From positions 2,504,299 to 2,568,298 of the forward strand of contig CP137667.1 of assembly GCA_037976565.1 (NCBI GenBank): a DNA stretch of 64,000 nt, in the 5' to 3' direction. The translations under genes were made by a program, and so were the position numbers. This document shows, in pieces, positions 45,501 through 51,607 of the stretch. This DNA is from Mesocentrotus franciscanus (Eukaryota; Echinodermata; Echinoidea; Camarodonta; Strongylocentrotidae). A model generated the notes under the pieces. It was given only the letters and a program-made list of their open reading frames with translations, searched no databases and had not been told where the DNA came from. Position 1 is the first letter of the stretch. The number at the start of each line of letters is the position of its first letter.

Positions 45501-46631
45501 AACAACTATCCTAGGGGGTAGTTGTCCTAGAGGGTGGTTATCCTAGGGTGGTTATCCGGGGGGAGGGGGGGGGGTGGTTGTCCAGGGGGTACATGTAGGT
45601 GTCCGGATACACTCAAATACATTTCAGTAAGATACCTAAAACAGTTCCTACATGAAGCACGCATTGATAGACTGTAGATGTAGATGTATAAACTTACTCT
45701 GCTATGACACCTGTAGCACCAATGCTTTCCATTGCATGTTTGAAGTCTCTCTCTAGCTCATCATGATCTCGATTCTCTGTAGTATACTCTCCATCGTCTC
45801 TCTCAATGTGATCTATAGGAGCTGACTTTAGACCAAGAAATCCTCCTGGAAAAAGAGATAAGGGGGATGTTATCATTATTCTCATCATTATCATCACAAT
45901 AATCATCATCAGCATCATCATCACTCTTATCATCGCTATCACCATCATCATCATAATAAAAAACGTAATCATCATCACCACAACCACCACCGTCATTACC
46001 ACCATCATGATCATAATTATCGTCATCACCATCACAATTATCATCATCATCATCACAATTGTCATCATCATCATCATCATCACCATCACCAATTTCATCA
46101 TCATCATCACCATCACCAGTTTCATCATCATCATCATCACCATCACCAATTTCATCATCATCATCATCATCACAATTGTCATCATCATCATCATCATCAC
46201 CATCACCAATTTCATCATCATCATCACCATCACCAGTTTCATCATCATCATCACCATCACCAGTTTCATCATCATCATCACCATCACCAATTTCATCATC
46301 ATCATCACCATCACAATCATCATCATCATTGATATAATCATCACCATCGCTGTCATCCATTTTACTACTCACCAAATCCCTCCGTAAACTCCTCCAGTGT
46401 CAAGTATCCGTTCTTATCATCATCCAGGGAATCAAAGACCTCCTCCAACTGATCCGGCATCAGCGGGAGTTCATCGACGAGCCGTTGCATGTCACGCTTG
46501 CTCACGAACCCCTTCTGCTCTACATCGCAAACCATGAAGAGCTCCCTCGCTTTCTGTTCTACGATCTCTTTGATGTCGTCATGAGAGGGAAACGACTCCC
46601 CACTGGTCAAGCCCTCATCGTAGTCTCCCAT
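23930..46631 (-). CDS. CRACR2A: CRACR2A-type EF-hand/Rab GTPase, full 16-exon coding region
   Basis: A 745-residue 'large Rab': two EF-hands (loops at residues 36-47 and 70-81), a coiled coil (about 195-350), a Ser-rich and acidic linker (about 352-544) and a Rab domain (about 550-710). The Rab domain has GDSGVGKT (562-569), DTAGQE (610-615), NKCD (668-671) and SAK (698-700). The tail ends KRCCESS, a double-cysteine geranylgeranylation motif. All 16 joins use GT-AG sites and consistent phases, and the length is close to the human long isoform (about 730). The N-terminal part fits CRACR2A (EFCAB4B) better than the related RASEF/Rab45: KRDMQRL after EF1, LLTNFEDF, and [10 protein letters not shown]. 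In mammals CRACR2A senses Ca2+, works with Orai1/STIM1, is found on vesicles and can act as a dynein adaptor; function here is inferred. The start has A at -3, G at +4 and an in-frame TAG seven codons upstream. Confidence 0.9.
24110..24242. repeat. Purine-rich (GA)n tract in CRACR2A intron 15
   Basis: GAGA/GAAA repeats begin directly behind the exon 16 acceptor; on the gene strand this forms an extended pyrimidine tract. Confidence 0.9.
24285..24480 (-). mobile_element. SINE, 5'-truncated, minus orientation
   Basis: On the minus strand: CCCAGGTGATGTAAATGGGT, then GGGGTGTCAAGT, GATATGAGCGCTAACCAAG and an (ATT)n tail (24285-24300). The CACCCAGGTG-AAATGGG core is shared with 40248-40615; the tail is shared with 25678-25745. 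Confidence 0.7.
24662..24763 (-). CDS. CRACR2A: CRACR2A exon 15: Rab domain, NKxD
   Basis: Residues 655-688 with [15 protein letters not shown] (G4, guanine specificity). Acceptor CTTGCAG, donor GTAAGC. Phase 0-0. Confidence 0.94.
25188..25384 (-). CDS. CRACR2A: CRACR2A exon 14: Rab domain, switch II
   Basis: Residues 589-654: [22 protein letters not shown] (G3, with the catalytic-position Gln kept) and [14 protein letters not shown]. Acceptor CTGACAG, donor GTAAAT. Ends in phase 0. Confidence 0.95.
25608..25656. repeat. (GA)n microsatellite
   Basis: Pure GA run in CRACR2A intron 13. Confidence 0.9.
25678..25745 (+). mobile_element. SINE 3' tail fragment, plus orientation
   Basis: AGGAGTGTCAAGTCGGACAG, ATATGAGTGCTATACAAGAA and (ATT)n: the same tail as the minus-strand SINE 1.2 kb away, in the opposite orientation. 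Confidence 0.65.
25790..25838. repeat. (GT)n(GA)n compound microsatellite
   Basis: GTGTGTGTGTGTG runs into GAGAGAGAGA just before the exon 13 donor side of intron 13. Confidence 0.9.
25847..25979 (-). CDS. CRACR2A: CRACR2A exon 13: Rab domain, P-loop
   Basis: Residues 545-588 with [17 protein letters not shown] (G1/P-loop) and the switch-I region FSATIG. Acceptor GTTACAG, donor GTGAGT. Ends in phase 1. Confidence 0.95.
26043..26116. repeat. Short foldback (72-74 bp)
   Basis: GGGCCCATATTCAG with AAAACCTTACTA pairs with TTGGTAAGGTTTTTGAA and ATATGAGCCC across a 19-base loop. It abuts the next element. Confidence 0.7.
26117..26371. mobile_element. Foldback MITE, family A, copy 1
   Basis: Inverted arms: GGGGAGTGTTTCACAAAGAC, ATCGACTTTAAGTTGGACTT, AACTATGGCAGGCC, and their complement at the right. 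The direct repeat CCTGG at 26114-26118 and 26370-26374 may be a target duplication. Sister copies: 44193-44438 (inverse) and 55688-55974. Confidence 0.85.
26964..27190 (-). pseudogene. Two decayed duplicates of CRACR2A exon 12
   Basis: At 26964-27016 the minus strand reads [16 protein letters not shown] and then a GTACAT donor, against the genuine [16 protein letters not shown]. At 27151-27190 a second, shorter copy reads [11 protein letters not shown] followed by a stop. Neither has an acceptor in usable phase: a TAA precedes the first copy in its frame. Confidence 0.65.
27251..27440. mobile_element. Tc1-like MITE, family B
   Basis: CAGTCAAACCTGCTTTAGTG and TATAGACAGGTTTGACTG ends, TA on both sides, palindromic interior with GTCTACAAAGACCAC. 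Confidence 0.8.
27494..27776. mobile_element. Foldback MITE, family C, with repeated TTCTTGATATCAAGAA
   Basis: Arms CTTCAGTCACACCTTTGCGT and ACGCAAAGGTGTGACTGAGG; further in, GCTTGCGTATTGCTGCG and GGCAAGCC. The centre holds several copies of the perfect palindrome TTCTTGATATCAAGAA or its half. Sister copy 45025-45235. The 3-bp flanks suggest a Harbinger-like element. Confidence 0.8.
27804..27973. mobile_element. TTAA-flanked MITE, family G, copy 1
   Basis: TTAA at 27800-27803 and 27974-27977; ends AGCCCAGG and GTGGGGCT. Matches 40723-40916 (CACTGACAGGTGGTTATCTC, CCAACAGGCACCGCTTAGGC). It ends 32 bases from the exon 12 donor. Confidence 0.8.
28005..28110 (-). CDS. CRACR2A: CRACR2A exon 12: end of linker
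   Basis: Residues 509-544, [18 protein letters not shown] and on to [10 protein letters not shown]. Acceptor TATTTCAG, donor GTATGT. Ends in phase 0. Two decayed copies of its 3' half lie in the next intron (26964-27190). Confidence 0.87.
28329..29365. mobile_element. MITE of the CGACCGACC family, containing a nested element
   Basis: Left: AAAAAAGATGTTCTATTGCC, CTACGGTCGGCTTTTAA. Right: TTTTGGCACCTAAAGGGCAA, TACAACATC. Same family as 9108-9411, but split by the TTAA element at 28533-29070. The rest of the right half (29075-29280) is not obviously part of the short family members. Confidence 0.65.
28533..29070. mobile_element. Nested TTAA-flanked element
   Basis: Inverted ends CTCTTTGCCCGCTACG and CGTGGCGGGCAAAGAG with TTAA at 28529-28532 and 29071-29074. 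About 540 bp without transposase. Local CG-rich words near 28545-28570. Confidence 0.85.
29787..30170 (-). CDS. CRACR2A: CRACR2A exon 11: Ser/Arg-rich and acidic linker
   Basis: Residues 381-509, the largest exon. It opens with a Ser/Arg-rich, basic part ([12 protein letters not shown]) and continues into acidic [10 protein letters not shown] and [14 protein letters not shown]. No fold is recognised. The linker separates coiled coil from GTPase and is variable across the family. Acceptor ACCCTAG, donor GTAAGT. Phase in 2, out 2. Confidence 0.87.
30171..31392. other. CRACR2A intron 10, left part, no element recognised
   Basis: AT-rich intron sequence between exon 11 and the hAT-like element. 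Confidence 0.5.
31393..31814. mobile_element. hAT (Charlie-like) non-autonomous element
   Basis: Ends CAGTGGTTCTTAACCTGG and AGGTTAAGAACCACTG match the CAGTGGTTCTCAACC-type termini of hAT-Charlie elements. The interior is AT-rich with CAATTCAATT runs. An 8-bp duplication is not evident. Confidence 0.75.
31940..32480. repeat. Long (GA)n purine tract with ATAT patches
   Basis: GAGA repeats with GGGAGA, GTGAGA and ACAGAGAC variants. A more diluted purine-rich zone continues to about 32850. Confidence 0.95.
32851..34001. other. CRACR2A intron 10, unassigned
   Basis: AT-rich with no recognised exon or element; the long minus-strand open frame at 33278-33736 has transposon-free, hydrophobic, low-information content and no family resemblance. 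Confidence 0.5.
34006..34379. mobile_element. TTAA-flanked MITE, family E, copy 2
   Basis: TTAA at 34002-34005 and 34380-34383. Ends AGGGATCCGGTAACTTTG and TGTTAAACGATCCCT. Shares GATTATCAAGATATTTATGA and GAAGCGCAAT with copies 1 and 3. Confidence 0.85.
34405..34493 (-). CDS. CRACR2A: CRACR2A exon 10: start of linker
   Basis: Residues 352-381, [16 protein letters not shown] and on to NYFEEGVIG. Acceptor TATCAG, donor GTAAGT. Ends in phase 2. A TTAA MITE ends about 25 bases past the donor. Confidence 0.85.
34500..34965. repeat. Purine-rich GA/GAA tract in intron 9
   Basis: Strand-asymmetric purines next to the exon 10 acceptor, with a pure (GA)n at 34889-34912. Open frames on the opposite strand are Ser/Leu/Phe by-products. 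Confidence 0.9.
35247..35275. repeat. (TACATG)n run
   Basis: Near-perfect hexamer run ACATGTACATGT, self-complementary. Confidence 0.85.
35319..35370 (-). CDS. CRACR2A: CRACR2A exon 9, 52 bp
   Basis: Residues 334-351, [17 protein letters not shown]. Acceptor CTACCCAG, donor GTGAGT. A very small exon whose phase (2 in, 0 out) fits its neighbours exactly. Confidence 0.83.
35371..36556. other. CRACR2A intron 8, unassigned
   Basis: No repeat family or extra exon recognised. Confidence 0.5.
36557..36628 (-). CDS. CRACR2A: CRACR2A exon 8: coiled coil
   Basis: Residues 310-334, [20 protein letters not shown]. Acceptor TTAACAG, donor GTAAGT. Phase in 2, out 2. Confidence 0.87.
36665..36960 (-). 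mobile_element. LINE 3' end with (TTTGAG)n tail
   Basis: (TTTGAG)n at 36671-36716 is followed by AAGTTTTATTATCCAAAC. On the minus strand this is a 3' UTR ending in a hexamer tail, analogous to 14172 and 61064. No coding part remains. Confidence 0.55.
37080..38170. other. CG-rich patch in CRACR2A intron 7
   Basis: Two CG-rich clusters (37136-37225 and 37660-38100) in otherwise AT-rich intron. ATGACGTCAGAGGTTGGGCAC near 37156 is matched in inverse form by GTGCCCAACTTATTACGTCAC near 38030, so it may be an old DNA transposon about 0.9 kb long. An alternative promoter is the other possibility. Confidence 0.35.
38171..39632. other. CRACR2A intron 7, unassigned
   Basis: AT-rich, with one CG-rich island at 38764-38900 that includes the palindrome GGGCGAATTCGCCC. 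No exon recognised. Confidence 0.5.
39633..39748 (-). CDS. CRACR2A: CRACR2A exon 7: coiled coil
   Basis: Residues 272-310, [18 protein letters not shown] and on to KRERG. Acceptor TTTTTGCAG, donor GTAAGT. Phase out 2. Confidence 0.88.
39788..40163. mobile_element. TTAA-flanked MITE, family F, copy 2
   Basis: TTAA at 39784-39787 and 40164-40167; ends AGATAAGCTTGAGTTCTGG and CCATAGCTCAAGATTAGCT. Close copy of 20836-21246. Confidence 0.82.
40248..40615 (+). mobile_element. tRNA-derived-type SINE, near full length
   Basis: GATGTGGACTAGTGG (A-box-like) is followed by GCTTCGAGTCCC (B-box-like), spaced like a Pol III promoter. Then come GTCCTTTGGCAAGACATTAA, the core CCACCCAGGTGTTAAATGGG, and a 3' end AAGCGCTTACAAACG with GTGCTATACAAATG and an ATTAT tail. 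Confidence 0.75.
40723..40916. mobile_element. TTAA-flanked MITE, family G, copy 2
   Basis: TTAA at 40719-40722 and 40917-40920; same order of blocks as 27804-27973, with a slightly longer left end. Confidence 0.82.
41170..41241 (-). CDS. CRACR2A: CRACR2A exon 6: coiled coil
   Basis: Residues 248-271, [18 protein letters not shown]; 72 bp, phase 0-0. Acceptor AATATAG, donor GTAAGT. Confidence 0.87.
41282..41821. mobile_element. Tc1-like MITE, family B, interrupted by an insertion
   Basis: The left remnant GTGAAACCTGTCTATAAA and right part (GACAGGTGGTCACTAAAGCA, GGTTTGACTG) belong to family B. They are separated by the foreign block 41301-41661. Confidence 0.75.
41301..41661. mobile_element. 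Nested hAT-like insertion with poly-A/T interior
   Basis: Begins CAGGGGTGATAG, ends TATCAGGCCTG, and is bordered by ATAAA on both sides (41296-41300, 41662-41666). The interior is dominated by A and T runs with AAATCGGG words. Confidence 0.6.
42343..42438 (-). CDS. CRACR2A: CRACR2A exon 5: coiled coil
   Basis: Residues 216-247, [14 protein letters not shown] and on to TKQAE; 96 bp, phase 0-0. Acceptor CTAATAG, donor GTACAT. A GA tract starts just outside the acceptor. Confidence 0.88.
42443..42600. repeat. (GA)n/(TA)n tract beside exon 5
   Basis: GATAGATAGA, GAGAGA and TATATATA runs begin only a few bases from the exon 5 acceptor. Confidence 0.9.
42898..43278. mobile_element. TTAA-flanked MITE, family E, copy 3
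   Basis: TTAA at 42894-42897 and 43279-43282; ends AGTGACTCGGTAACATTG and TTGTTAAACGATGCCT. It lies 53 bases from the exon 4 donor. Confidence 0.85.
43331..43421 (-). CDS. CRACR2A: CRACR2A exon 4: start of coiled coil
   Basis: Residues 185-215: [19 protein letters not shown], a conserved block. Acceptor TTGTTCAG, donor GTAAAT. Ends in phase 0. Confidence 0.92.
43977..44166. mobile_element. Tc1-like MITE, family B
   Basis: CAGTCAAACCTGCTTTGGTG to TATAGACAGGTTTCACTG with TA on both sides. Confidence 0.8.
44193..44438. mobile_element. Foldback MITE, family A, copy 2 (inverse orientation)
   Basis: GGGGGTGTTTCACAAAGACT and TTTGTGAAACACCCCC arms. The centre is the reverse complement of copy 1. 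It ends 14 bases from the exon 3 donor. Confidence 0.85.
44452..44598 (-). CDS. CRACR2A: CRACR2A exon 3
   Basis: Residues 136-185, with [13 protein letters not shown] and [12 protein letters not shown], strongly like vertebrate CRACR2A just before the coiled coil. Acceptor TTCTAG, donor GTAAGT. Phase out 2. A foldback MITE begins 14 bases past the donor. Confidence 0.92.
44657..44825. mobile_element. Tc1-like MITE, family D, left part only
   Basis: CAGTTAACAACTAAATTAGT and CATACCCTTACCAAG with TTTGAGAATGTGACATAT; the right inverted end is missing or diverged. Confidence 0.6.
45025..45235. mobile_element. Foldback MITE, family C, copy 2
   Basis: ATGCCTCAGTCACACC and GGTGTGACTGAGGCAT ends, with TAA beside both. 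The TTCTTGATATCAAGAA palindromes sit near the centre. Confidence 0.82.
45290..45590. repeat. CCCC-rich ~17-bp minisatellite followed by its own inverse
   Basis: Units of CTAGGACAACTACCCCC recur to about 45505. From 45510 the complement appears (GGGGGTAGTTGTCCTAG, then GGGTGGTTATCC and a G-rich run). Strong C/G strand bias that flips once makes one large hairpin-forming structure. Related short stretches are at 17935-17990 and 60510-60690. Confidence 0.8.
45698..45845 (-). CDS. CRACR2A: CRACR2A exon 2
   Basis: Residues 87-136, including [10 protein letters not shown] and [15 protein letters not shown]. Acceptor TTTTCCAG, donor GTAAGT. Phase in 1, out 2. Confidence 0.9.
45880..46335. repeat. 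(ATC)n higher-order minisatellite in CRACR2A intron 1
   Basis: ATC/ACC triplets are organised in ~30-33-bp units with CACCATCACCAATTTCATC or CACCATCACCAGTTTCATC landmarks. It fills most of the 527-bp intron. Asp-, Met- and Ile-rich open frames across it are by-products. Confidence 0.93.
46373..46631 (-). CDS. CRACR2A: CRACR2A exon 1: paired EF-hands
   Basis: Codes residues 1-86 plus one base. The EF1 loop [12 protein letters not shown] has Asp rather than Glu at position 12 and lacks an acidic residue at position 5, as in vertebrate CRACR2A. The EF2 loop [12 protein letters not shown] is canonical. The donor GTGAGT follows GATTTG; the exon ends in phase 1. Confidence 0.93.
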
Positions 46632-48118
46632 CGTTCTTGAAATCAGAGTCTACTTTGCTCAAATGTTCATGTAAATCATACAGAGCATGAGTATCAGTTA
46701 AGCTTTAAGCTAACGACTATTTTGATTGAATTAACTATGCTCACTCCTAAAAAAACAAGTAAAAAATTCAGATATATTGTACTATTAAACACAGAAGTGC
46801 ATTGAACTGGTTTTCAAAAGATTTCTGTAATTGAGTTGAACTGATGATTAAAGGTGATAAATTCTATCAAAAATCCTATTAAAGTTATCTTTGAAAAAAT
46901 GGATCCCCCTGTATGGGATAGATATACATACAATAAACTTCTAAAATTTAGTAAGAAATAAATGTATTTGATAGAAAGTATCTGGTATTGCACAAAATTA
47001 ACGTTCTTAATTATATTATGTTTGGTCTAATATACAACTTTTCTTTTATGAAAAAAAGGCACTTGATCCCTTGAATGGATGATATTTTTTAAGGAAGATT
47101 AAATGCACATACATATATTCACATATTGGCAAGGAGAATGATAATTCTATCTCTTGCAGAACTGTACTAGACAGAATGAATTATACAGCAATCTGAATGC
47201 AATCTGTTATGAAAGACTAGAATACTATGATTACCTAACCTCTAACCAAGGTGGAAGCTCATTGTTGGTTTGAATTCATGGAAAAGGTCCACAAATATCT
47301 ACTAATCAATCAAAGATTGCAAAGTACGTGAATGTGATTATCACTTGTATCTTATCACACTTCTCTCTCGGCAAGATCGCAAGATGATGATTGGATGTTT
47401 ACCAGAGATCTCAAGACTTTTGTAGAGACCTTATTATCCACTGATAGAGTATGTCCTGTAAATTCCTCTAGAACTCAATACTCATGAAAATTGAGAACTG
47501 CTACAATATGCTTGAACGAAGTTAGTTGGAAGACCATCTTTCTCTTCTACATTCACTTAATGTCTATAGACAACACAGGCATTGCGCATGTAGGTGAAAT
47601 CTAGTATCAAAACTTGATTTAAAGCCGTCTTGTTGCAGCCAATTAACCAAGCACTCGATCCCCACTTGAGAGCATACCAAGGAGTAAAATATCCACTTGA
47701 ATCTATCACTCTCACTCACCAGCTCTTCTTTCCACACATGTACATTACACCTGCTGGTTTCCTGAGCTGAAATATCTTCACATGTCGTTGTTCAAGCTAA
47801 GTAGGCCCAAGTCGAATTCAATTGCAGTACAAATTATAATACAATATCCAAAGGATTTAAGAACAAATTTGAATCCCTGAAAATTGCTGGTACGTCATAC
47901 ATTGTCGTTCAAGAATAAGAGTGAACTGCGTGGAGTGTCTCCTTTAGATAAACATATGTTGAAAAATTGTTGCGCACATGATTTCCAAAAATTCTCACGT
48001 TTCCGTCAGTTTCATTCACAGATATGATTCCAGTCAGTGTATGTGGTTCCAGAGAACAATACCACAAGGTCCTCACGGAAAAGAACAGCATTCAATTATT
48101 GATTGGTCTGTTATAAAT
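46632..48118 (-). promoter_or_regulatory. CRACR2A 5' flank / 5' UTR, not resolved
   Basis: Upstream of the start codon. An in-frame TAG seven codons before the ATG supports the start. No clear TATA box, CpG island or 5' non-coding exon was identified, so the transcription start is unknown. Confidence 0.3.
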
Positions 48119-48139
48119 CATCTGTCGGTGAAACTGACA

Positions 48140-48170
<31 letters not shown>
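48119..48170. repeat. Small hairpin plus (GA)n
   Basis: CATCTGTC-GGTGAAACT-GACAGATG forms a perfect 8-bp stem and runs into a GA tract (48143-48170). Confidence 0.7.
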
Positions 48171-49250
48171 GCAGATAGAGAACTAGCTATGATTGATCCT
48201 CTTTGCTGCACATACATGTATCAAAGTTTAAATATTCTGATCCTGTTTTCCTTGAATTTGAAAACAAAATAATGCAGGTACATGTAGTTGCATCTCACTC
48301 ACGCTCAATATTCATGACCATTCCATCAAGGTCATTAAGCATTGCAGTCATCTCTCATTTATATCCTCATACTAAAATGAAAAATACCTGGCTAGCTTGA
48401 GTCCATTTTTAGATTTACAAAAAATCTGGGAAAATTCCTGGTAGGCAGTAGTTATGTTCTCCTCTGGTGCTCTTTTGGGGATTCTCTAATGCTAAATCGC
48501 TATTCATTCACTAACTCAATTGGAATCAACAGGTTGTGCAGAAGCCTGCAAGCACAGACTCTTATTGGACACTATACAAAGTAAATTATGTCCTGGTGTC
48601 CATGTACTGGTTGTTTCCTCTGTAGGTACAGCTACAGTACAGGATCTATGGGATGCAGTCTATAGATAGTCTCAATGTCCAGACCCTGTGTTCTGAATGA
48701 TGACTGGCAACGTTTTTTACATCTAATAACGCATTGACAGTCAGTCCACTCATCTGAGCAGGCTGGAGAGTGTTCCATGCAGTGTGAACACACAATAATC
48801 AATCACAATTAGGTGTGTCTCTGTTTGGCTAGTTTCATGTTTGTTTGATTTGACATATTTCAGAGGTCAAAGGTCAATGGGTTCAATCACACGTGTAGCT
48901 AATTTCTACAGATTCCCGATCAGCATTGCAAGCTGAGATGTACTATAGTACACACAAGGTGGAGCTAGATGGAGGCCTAAATGTCAGTTCATCTGTGAAC
49001 AAGAATAATAAATCAGAAAATTAATAAGAAAATAACCTAATATAATTTTGCTCATAATTTAAATATAATATAAATATAAATATTTCATGCATGATATGCA
49101 ACCATCTGGTATGCAAGGTTTAATCAATTGTAAGACTATATTGTTAATAATCTATAATACATGTACATATGTTTATACCCTTATAAAGTGTAAAAAGGCC
49201 ATTCTTTCAAGTAATGCCACATTTACACTGTATATACATGTATATATATA
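48171..49250. other. Intergenic, unassigned
   Basis: No gene or repeat family recognised. Confidence 0.5.
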
Positions 49251-49498
49251 CAGTTAACATCTAAATAATTCATACCCCTTGTAAATTTGATGTTTGTTGT
49301 GTTCTTCGATCATAACTCAAGAATGAAAGGTCGACTGGTTGAATAAGGACTTTTGTTGAATACTAATATAGATGTAAGCTTTAATACATGTATTTCACAT
49401 TCTCGAGAAACATAAATTGAGAGAAATCAATTTTTACTGATACTTAAAAAATTACAAACATTGGTAATTAAGGGTATGAGTAATTTAGTTTTTAGCTG
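49251..49498. mobile_element. Tc1-like MITE, family D
   Basis: CAGTTAACATCTAAATAATT to AATTTAGTTTTTAGCTG with TA flanks; interior ACATTCTCGAGAAACATAAA is the inverse of the block in other copies. Confidence 0.75.
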
Positions 49499-50033
49499 TA
49501 TATTACATGTATACAATCTGCTCATTAAAAGACGATCATAGGCAGGGCTCACGCTTAACTTGCTATTTGAGTTGCCAGCTGGGAACCTAGATGGTCATTT
49601 TAGCTTGCTAATTTCAAAAACAAAATTGTGGTTATTTCTAGTGAACTGCACAAAATTCACATCAAACTGTTCAGTTTTCACACGCAAAAAAAAAGAAGTT
49701 TCCCATAGGATTTCAGTTTGTCTCCTGGCCTTCAATGTATGGCATCCGGGCAACTGCAAAATTTGAACCAGCAAAGAGGTTTCATATATCAGACGATAGT
49801 TTCCAGTAACACCCTTTTTTCCTGGTTCAGGTCTGATACAAGATAATTAAGAATGGTTGATACATAGCAACCAAATAGGACTGTGTAAACATGTGAATTA
49901 TGGTCTTTCCTCCATACAGACTTCACATGTAGACATGTAGTCCTAGCTAGACTCACACAGCTCAGGAGTTTATGGCTGCAAAGTGTCATTAGGGACTTTT
50001 TTTTCGATTTGCACATGGACATAGTGGACTGCT

Positions 50034-50090
50034 ACATGTGACGTCCTTTTAAGGCACTGCTATTGCCTTATTAAAAAGGACGTCACATGT
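50034..50090. repeat. Near-perfect hairpin around GACGTC
   Basis: ACATGTGACGTCCTTTTAA and its complement TTAAAAAGGACGTCACATGT are separated by about 18 bases that also contain GGCA/TGCC-type complementarity. It looks like a tiny MITE or a structured site. Confidence 0.75.
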
Positions 50091-51202
50091 CCTTAAAAGG
50101 ATTTAATGAAGCTGAAAGAAAGTAACTACATATACATGTATATACAGCTGCTATTTCATCTCAACTTGAAGGATTTAGGTTGCATCCTCCAACATACATC
50201 TACATGTATCACAAATCTGTAATGGCACTTTATATACATGTACATGTATATGTACATGTACAGTATGCCCTTTTAATATTCAAAATGTAAACAAACATAC
50301 AGTCATTCGCCAAATAGTTCATTTACCAATGTGTAAGGATTTCTACAGGGATACGTTTTGAATGGATTTTATCATTTAACTGTACAGTCTGCTTCCATTC
50401 AAACTTTTATCAATCTGTTTTTCTGATTTTTATGCTTCTTTCAGAGCAACTTTTAACATGTTGAATGCTGATTTTTTTTGTGGATAATTCCAATGGGATT
50501 AGTACAGGGACAATATTGTTCCAGTAAAGAATGGTTTAAGGTTACTGATCCCTTCAAAGGTCAGTCCCCAGACAGAGATAATCAGATTTACTGTCTGTAA
50601 AATCCAAACTACAGACATACAAACATATACTGTATGTCATAGGTGCAGTACATGGACAAGAAATTTTACCATGGGCCATGCTACATGTACTTTATACTGT
50701 ACTTTCTAATTGATACGGTATATTTTCTTGGGTGAGTGATTTTATGGCAAAATGTGTTTTATTGACTCAATGAATATAACAAGAGTGAGATATTACAGTA
50801 TGTTATTTTTAAGTAAATCATGTGGACTAGTATGATCCATCATAGACTGTGTACTTTTATTACCACAAGAGTCCCTTCAGGCTTCAGTAGACTGGGTTTT
50901 GTTTGTTGTTGTTGTTGTTGACAGTCAATCACATGTAATAAGCGGGAATTCTCTTTTTGAGGTCAGGTATCTAATCCCTTGTTGAGACAAGAAAAACAAG
51001 GCCTCATGTCTGACTGTTATATGTACATGTATGTCTGCAATTCTGCATATTCTTTTCCTTTTTCTGGTGTGCATGTTTTACAGCCAACTGCCTTACATAC
51101 ATGCATTGTATGAAACATTTTTATGTAACACAACAGATATTATAAACAGGTACAAATATTCATATTCCTTGGCTCGATTTATGTACACTGAAGTCTTTCT
51201 TT
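50091..51202. other. Intergenic, unassigned
   Basis: AT-rich with TACATG runs (50225-50265) and a (TTG)n at 50903-50919. No gene seen. Confidence 0.5.
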
Positions 51203-51206
51203 TTAA

Positions 51207-51603
51207 AGGTATAAACCAGTTCTGGTCATGCGATTGCATTGTGAAAGAAACGTTGTGGAATCAATCAGAAAAGGTTGATCATCTAGCATATAAGTATTGG
51301 TGTGTACTGCAAGGTTCTGGAATCATCAAAATGATAACAAATTTGGCCCAGTCTTGGTAAAGTTACAAGTACTGTACACAGAAAGATGTATATGGGACTA
51401 CGCGACACGTGCATGCACGTGCACGATATCCATTTGGTTCCAATAGATATAATAATTTACCAAATATATCAAGTAGTAGGCGGTTTCCCGGCAAAATTTG
51501 TATCATCACGTATTAATCAAAACATATTCTTTCACATGATTGGTAATGAGAGCTTCCATTTCATTTTTTGAGAGGAGGGCGTTTCCAAAACTGGTCTATA
51601 CCT
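51207..51603. mobile_element. TTAA-flanked MITE, family J
   Basis: Ends AGGTATAAACCAGTTCTGG and AAAACTGGTCTATACCT with TTAA at 51203-51206 and 51604-51607. An apparent 109-codon frame from 51031 crosses its border and is rejected as a gene. Confidence 0.82.
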
Positions 51604-51607
51604 TTAA

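Noticed and set aside
45694..46375. Met/Val- and Asp-rich frames of about 190-220 codons
   Set aside because: By-products of the ATC minisatellite in CRACR2A intron 1; only 45698-45845 is genuine exon. The intron is 527 bp, so retention would also shift the frame.
51031..51360. 109-codon plus-strand frame
   Set aside because: Crosses the border of a TTAA MITE and has no recognisable motif.
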